Origin: Oikopleura dioica
Lineage: Eukaryota > Chordata > Appendicularia > Copelata > Oikopleuridae
Direction of reading: 5' to 3'
Assembly (NCBI GenBank): GCA_907165135.1
Contig: OU015569.1
Span: forward strand, 2,542,001 to 2,606,000
Length of the DNA: 64,000 nucleotides
In this document: one piece after another, positions 57,368 through 64,000 of the stretch
Layout of the letters: the number at the start of each line of letters is the position of its first letter
How positions within the stretch are numbered: the stretch's first letter is position 1
Made by a program: the position numbers and the translations under genes
The notes under the pieces: model-generated
The model's input: the letters and a program-made list of their open reading frames with translations, nothing else
Told to the model about the DNA's origin: nothing
Databases searched by the model: none

Positions 57368-58512
57368 TTAATTTTGGGCTCTAAAAAGCTGTTGTCTTCT
57401 AACATATCGAGATTTTATTAAGAGCCCTAGCTTGATCTTGGGCTGCGAAATCATCAGGTTTTTCCGTGCGTTTCTGTTCTCGCCCTTCCATCTTTCCCAC
57501 GTGCCTTTTATACAGATTGAGTTCAAAATAAAAGACAGCAGAAATAAAAGAGCATTGAAGCCAAAGAACGCGTAGATGACCGGCTTATCGCAGCCGAATT
57601 TAAAAACATCGCCTTGAACTTGCGACTCAGATTGATTGCAAAAAACTGGACGAGGGATAATAAGCTCAAAGGAAGATGAGCTTGAATTGGTTTCAATGAT
57701 TCTTCTTGGCTCCAAGGAGACGTTATTTATGGGGGAGGAGGAAGAGGATACGACGGTTGTTGATTTTTCACTTGGTTGGAATGTACTATTTTGAGCGAAA
57801 GTCGATTCTTGCTCGGCTTTTATATCTTTATTGAAATTATTGAAATCAATTGAAATTAATTGAAATGATGTTGATTCAAGATAAAAGCCACTGACTGTAT
57901 GTGTCGGACTGATTGTTGATGTGGTTGTTGAACTGTATGTATTCAAGCTTTCAGTTGAGTTTACTGCAACTTTTAGCTTGACTACAGGCTCTGGTACTGT
58001 TAGTCTACTCGGGTTGCTACTACTATCGAGTCTTTTGATTTTGCTCCCATCTATGGATATTCTTCCTCTCTGAAATAATATACGATTCTTCCTCATTTAA
58101 CTATTTTCAATAGCCTCTTTTTTGCATGTTTCAGACTTTTTATTATTCTTCAGGATTAATTTATTGAGCTTGATAGGAAGAAAAACAAATGCTTTACCAG
58201 ATTGCTCAAGAATTTACTGTTGATTAACTTTAATTCTAGCGCTCTTGAATGGATGAAATATTTTAGAAGGCGCGCGTCTATTTTTAGAACACGAATTTTC
58301 TCTACCTGGAATAGTTTATCCCTCCTTTTATAAATGTCTTTCAATTCTTCTTTTCTTTCGAACTTTTCGTTGCTCACGATTTTCTTCTTTTTCTTATTTT
58401 GTTCGTCGTTTATTATCTCTGTCGAGTTTAACATGCTTGATGCATTTAGCGAACTCTGTATGGAAGGCGAAGAATTTAAGGGTAGTACAACTTTAGAAGT
58501 TTCTAAATGCAT
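57368..58512 (-). CDS. Ser/Thr-rich single-pass membrane protein, unknown
   Basis: Exon 1 (ATG 58512 to about 58,309) is hydrophilic (NKKKKKIVSNEKFERKEELK). After an intron of about 240 nt (GTAGAGAAAA...TTATTTCAG) exon 2 carries a mucin-like Ser/Thr region (TYSSTTTSTISPTHTVSG), scattered NxS/T glycosylation sites, a CDKP motif, one transmembrane segment (VIYAFFGFNALLFLLSFILN) and a basic tail ending at 57368. No signal peptide is seen, so an upstream exon may be missing (a weak candidate lies at about 58,600-58,680). The next minus-strand ATG is 5 bp downstream of this stop. Confidence 0.5.
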
Positions 58513-59024
58513 TTCCTGGTACTCACTGCTCTCATGTTTTCTCGCCAAATAACGTTGCTAATAACTATAGGAAGGTTTTCCTTAGGCGGCCCTAGGCGAT
58601 ATTCCAAGCACCACACTAACGTGACTGCTCCATTCAAATGTCACTGCCTCAGTACTTGCGGTGCTCTGACCCTGTTTTCCTTCTTTTATAGTCAACCGTT
58701 TTTTCCTTCTAAAAGTGCTCAACAGCCTGCGCAACTTGAAGGTTTCTCTATTTCATGGTATCGCTTGATTACTTTCGCCCAATTAGTAAGCTCAAAAGAC
58801 GGAAAACTTTCTTGCGGTTGCGGAAAATAGCAGATTGGAGTGATTCGGGTGCGATAAAAGGTCTTTTCTTAGGAAAAAGAGAACGCTCTAGTCTTTGGTT
58901 TACTTTACATGCGAATTTTTTCTGCTGAAGAAATAATTATTCATTTTGGCAAAATTGAAAATTTGGGCTAAAAAGACTTTATTTAATTACAGTCTTCTGA
59001 CAGAGTTTCAATCAGGAGAAACGC

Positions 59025-59561
59025 TTAAGCTTTGGTGTGGAATCGCTTCATGGTCATCTTCTGCTCGATAGCTTCGACAGTTTCAACGAGCTCGCCACCG
59101 ACGACTTCCAAAGCAATCTTCATCTTGCCCCCAGAGCCAACTCCGACGAGCTTGTCGCCTTCTCGGGTAACAGTAGCCTAAGCAGCAGATGTAGAAAGAA
59201 GAGGAATCCGTTCTTACCTTGAAGGGGTTTCCTCGTGGGCCGGTGAGCTCGGACTCCTGACCGATGGTGATGGTGTTGGTGTCGATCTTCTCGCCGTTGT
59301 TGTAGTTTCGGACGATGACAACCTTGTCGCCAGAATCGGTGATCTCAGTCACTGAATGAATTATAACAATTATGAAGGAAAACAATGTATTGAACTAGCG
59401 CACTAGATTTTTTTCAGATTTCAACTCTCTTTCTCTCTCTTGAACTCACCGCAAGAGGCATTGGCAGCTCTCTCCATAGCAGCTTTGTCGACGCCAAGGG
59501 CGGTAAGGAATGCCTCGCCGTTCTCGTTCCGGGCTTTGTTCCACTTTCCTGCAAGAGCCAT
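59025..59561 (-). CDS. Fatty-acid-binding protein (FABP/CRABP family)
   Basis: A cytosolic beta-barrel carrier of fatty acids or retinoids. Three exons from ATG 59561 give about 130 residues, the family's normal length: ALAGKWNKARNENGEAFLTA (lipocalin-type GKW start), VTEITDSGDKVVIVRNYNNG, ITIGQESELTGPRG, then ATVTREGDKLVG and an end of MTMKRFHTKA at 59025. Short GT-AG introns. It faces another FABP gene on the opposite strand 983 bp away, so the pair is divergent. Confidence 0.92.
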
Positions 59562-60544
59562 TTTGTTTCTTGAGATCTTGATCTGTGAGAAGAAATCGCG
59601 CCCCACTCGAGTTTATATTTCTTCACGGGAAATCGTGAATCGAATAAAAGAAAATATAATTTATTCTGAGTAAATTTAATGAGACGATAGTGACTCGGAT
59701 ACAATCACGTAAATTTGCCAAAGAATACCGAGTTTAATTCATCCAGGTCAACAACCTTAAAAAATACTGCTATTTTCAGGCTGCCAACATTCAAAGCGCG
59801 AGTTGCAATTTGCAAGTGCGAGTTCAATGTCCATAAAGTTTCACAGGTCAATAATAATCATTGATGGACTTATTGACAGTTTGTTATTGTTCTTTGCTCA
59901 GAGTTATATCTACAAATATCGCTTCAACTAAATTGGCTTCCAAATTCCATGTTTTTTTCTCCTCAAAAATGCTCAAATTGTGCTCCGATGCATCTAAAAT
60001 TTAGCTGTGAAACAATTTCAAAAATCAGAGCTTCAACTTAATTTAAGGAGTCGCAGAAGATATTCAGTGCACTTGTGATTTTGAAGTGGAAGCGCCTTTA
60101 CTTCTTTTTCGTACGATTAGCATTGCTCTTGAGAATTTATTGACAATAGAATTGAAAGCGGGAATATTCAGTATTCGAGGCTCAGAAGCCAGAAAAAAGC
60201 GCCCGCTCAGCCGCTCCGCTCAGCTATTTTGAAGCCGGTTTCTGAACCCTGACCCTGGAGATCGCGCCACTCCCCATTGTACAGTGCTTCCGTTTCACAG
60301 TAAATGCGCTTGATCTTTTCGAGTATTTACGATTATTTCATCAGCTAGAGGTCAACGACCCGCAACCGCCGCCGGCGCGTGTGTGTATGTCCAACACGAG
60401 TGAGAGTGGAAAATTTTTCAAAACGACAGGACAAATATTTAGCGGCTTAGGAGCTTATTCGGCAGAAAACTTAGCGCTATAAAAACGCGGGTTACCGGCC
60501 GGATACTCACGAGTTAAAACTTCGTGAATCAAATTTATTAGAAC
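59562..60544. promoter_or_regulatory. Bidirectional spacer between two FABP genes
   Basis: A TATAAAA at 60478-60484 lies 61 bp upstream of the plus-strand FABP start and is a good core-promoter candidate. The rest is AT-rich with GC patches (CCGCCGGCGCG near 60,370). No TATA with good spacing is seen for the minus-strand gene. Confidence 0.55.
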
Positions 60545-61340
60545 ATGGGAAAATTCGCCGGAAACTGGAAACGAGTCCGATCTGAGGGAGGCGCTGCTTT
60601 CTTCCTTGTAAGTGCTAACTAGAGAATTTCGTTCATTCTTTTCATAAAGCGCTAACTTTATTAATGATTTCTCATTTATTCGATTTATGAAAAATGCCGA
60701 ATCGAGGACCTTACTCTATCGTCGGTCGTATTTGCAATGATTTTATAATTAATTTGAGAAGCATTGAGCTCTACCAAATATTTCAGGCTTTTGGCGCTCC
60801 CCAGGAGAAGCTCGAAAAGGCTGCCAAGGCTGAGCTCACCACCACCGTCACCTCCGACGGAAAGAACATCGAAATCAAGCGAACCTACTCCCTCGACGGG
60901 TAAGTCGGAAACGGCCAAAAGTGACACTAATTTGAGAAGAGCAGCGGATCTTCCCAGCAGAGGTTACATCTTCCGTTGTTAAATTCAAACGTATCCGCTG
61001 AAATTTGAAAGATTTGACCGTTTTAAAAGTCTTTTGTAGCTTTGATTCATGAATTTCATCACGTACAAGCTCTAACTTACAATCAAGTACCTTGTAATAA
61101 CTTGTTTGTTTCAGTGAGTCGAAAGAATCCGTCACCAAGGTCGTCGTCGGCGAAGTTTCCGACATCGTCGGTCCCTTCGGCCAGAGCCACAAGGTCGAGG
61201 TCAAGGCCGACGGTGAAGCCGTTGTCGCCTCCACCACCGACGGTGCCATCACCATCCGATTCGAAATCGTCAACGACGAGCTCGTCGAGACCTTCTCCGG
61301 AAAGGGCAACACCTTCAAGCGATTCCACGCCCGCGCTTAA
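60545..61340 (+). CDS. Fatty-acid-binding protein, second paralog
   Basis: Starts at ATG 60545: GKFAGNWKRVRSEGGAAFF, then GAPQEKLEKAAKAELTTTV, SLDGESKESVTKVVVGEVSD and an end of TFKRFHARA at 61340. Three exons, introns of about 180 and 210 nt (GTAAGTGC...TTTCAG, GTAAGTCG...GTTTCAG). About 130 residues with the same KRFH C-terminal motif as the neighbour. Strong GC-biased codons suggest high expression. A TATA box lies 61 bp upstream. Confidence 0.9.
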
Positions 61341-61623
61341 TTTATTTTTTCTGTCGTTAGAATAAACAGGACCCCGGGTGGGCTCTTCAAGATAAATACT
61401 CTCTGTTTGCAGATCACTACAAGCATCAAAGAACAATCAGAATATCGAAGCTACTTTGTTCACCAAACAATATGTTTCTCATAATTGGACTAATCAGTAG
61501 TTGAATATTTTGAACTCTAGATTTATTGAAGGAGAGGGCAATTAATTTTAGATCGAAAAAAAAGCTACAGAACTAAATTAAAGTTCGATTCAGGGGCTCG
61601 CTCTTTTCGTCGAATGGAGCAGT
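61341..61623. terminator. Convergent 3' ends of FABP and TMEM121
   Basis: No canonical AATAAA is close to the FABP stop; the nearest match is AATAAA near 61,362 (GAATAAACAGG). The two genes converge here with no other feature. Confidence 0.35.
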
Positions 61624-63881
<2,258 letters not shown>

Positions 63882-64000
63882 CTTTGGCAAGCCCTTCTGT
63901 TTTACTAGCATCGTCTCTATTATTTTTTCAAGCAAAGTAGAAGTCAGAAGCTGCGCGCCAGAACTCAACACCCCCGTCAATCATCTCCTGTTAGCAATTT
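63882..64000. other. 5' flank of TMEM121
   Basis: The start frame remains open to about 63,980 upstream but without a better ATG. Nothing else is seen. Confidence 0.3.

Overview
The window looks like nuclear DNA of a compact animal genome, most likely an appendicularian (larvacean) tunicate such as Oikopleura or Fritillaria. The evidence is dense genes on both strands, many introns of about 28-60 nt next to a few longer repeat-filled ones, metazoan-specific families (MAST kinase, TMEM121, PLC-delta, fatty-acid binding proteins, BTB-kelch), a Ty3/gypsy-type LTR retrotransposon, several intron junctions that protein continuity requires but that lack GT-AG, and genes separated by only tens of bases. 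The organism call is inference. Exon joins were made by eye, so the outer coordinates of multi-exon genes are approximate.

Layout. 1-8.8 kb: the end of an unknown gene, a very large beta-propeller/alpha-solenoid protein (possibly nucleoporin-like), a tail-anchored protein, then 1.5 kb without genes. 9.1-12.5 kb: a MAST-type kinase (DUF1908, kinase, PDZ). 12.7-13.4 kb: a foldback element filled with TGAGC pentamers. 13.5-17.5 kb: a Ser-rich protein, a tRNA-like/SINE head and a BTB-kelch gene. 18.2-25 kb (+ strand): a secreted TSP1/CCP protein, two small proteins and a type I membrane protein. 25.4-37.4 kb (- strand): PLC-delta, several unknown genes, an Rpr2/RPP21-like protein, coiled-coil proteins and a SPOUT1-type methyltransferase. 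38.7-40.4 kb: eEF1A. 42.8-44.6 kb: a C2H2 zinc-finger gene. 46.15-51.57 kb: an LTR retrotransposon with identical LTRs. 51.6-58.5 kb (- strand): membrane proteins and zinc-binding proteins. 59-61.3 kb: two divergently arranged FABP genes. 61.6-63.9 kb: TMEM121.

Repeats dominate the non-coding space. One short inverted-repeat family (ends near CAACCTGTGTAGAAA and CCTGAGTCAGGG, here family A) occurs about 13-14 times, repeatedly inside introns. A second family (ends near TCGCTGGAATT/CGATTGTTACTAAA, with GAAGCCGCTTGCGGCTTC hairpins, family B) occurs about five times, also in introns. Larger non-autonomous elements include a 916-bp element with an 8-bp target duplication (hAT-like) just upstream of SPOUT1, a 683-bp TTAA-flanked element, a 0.4-kb foldback built of GAAGTATACTTC and GAAGGGCG units, and the TGAGC foldback. 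The most interesting theme is this invasion of introns by inverted-repeat elements in a genome that also shows non-canonical splice junctions.
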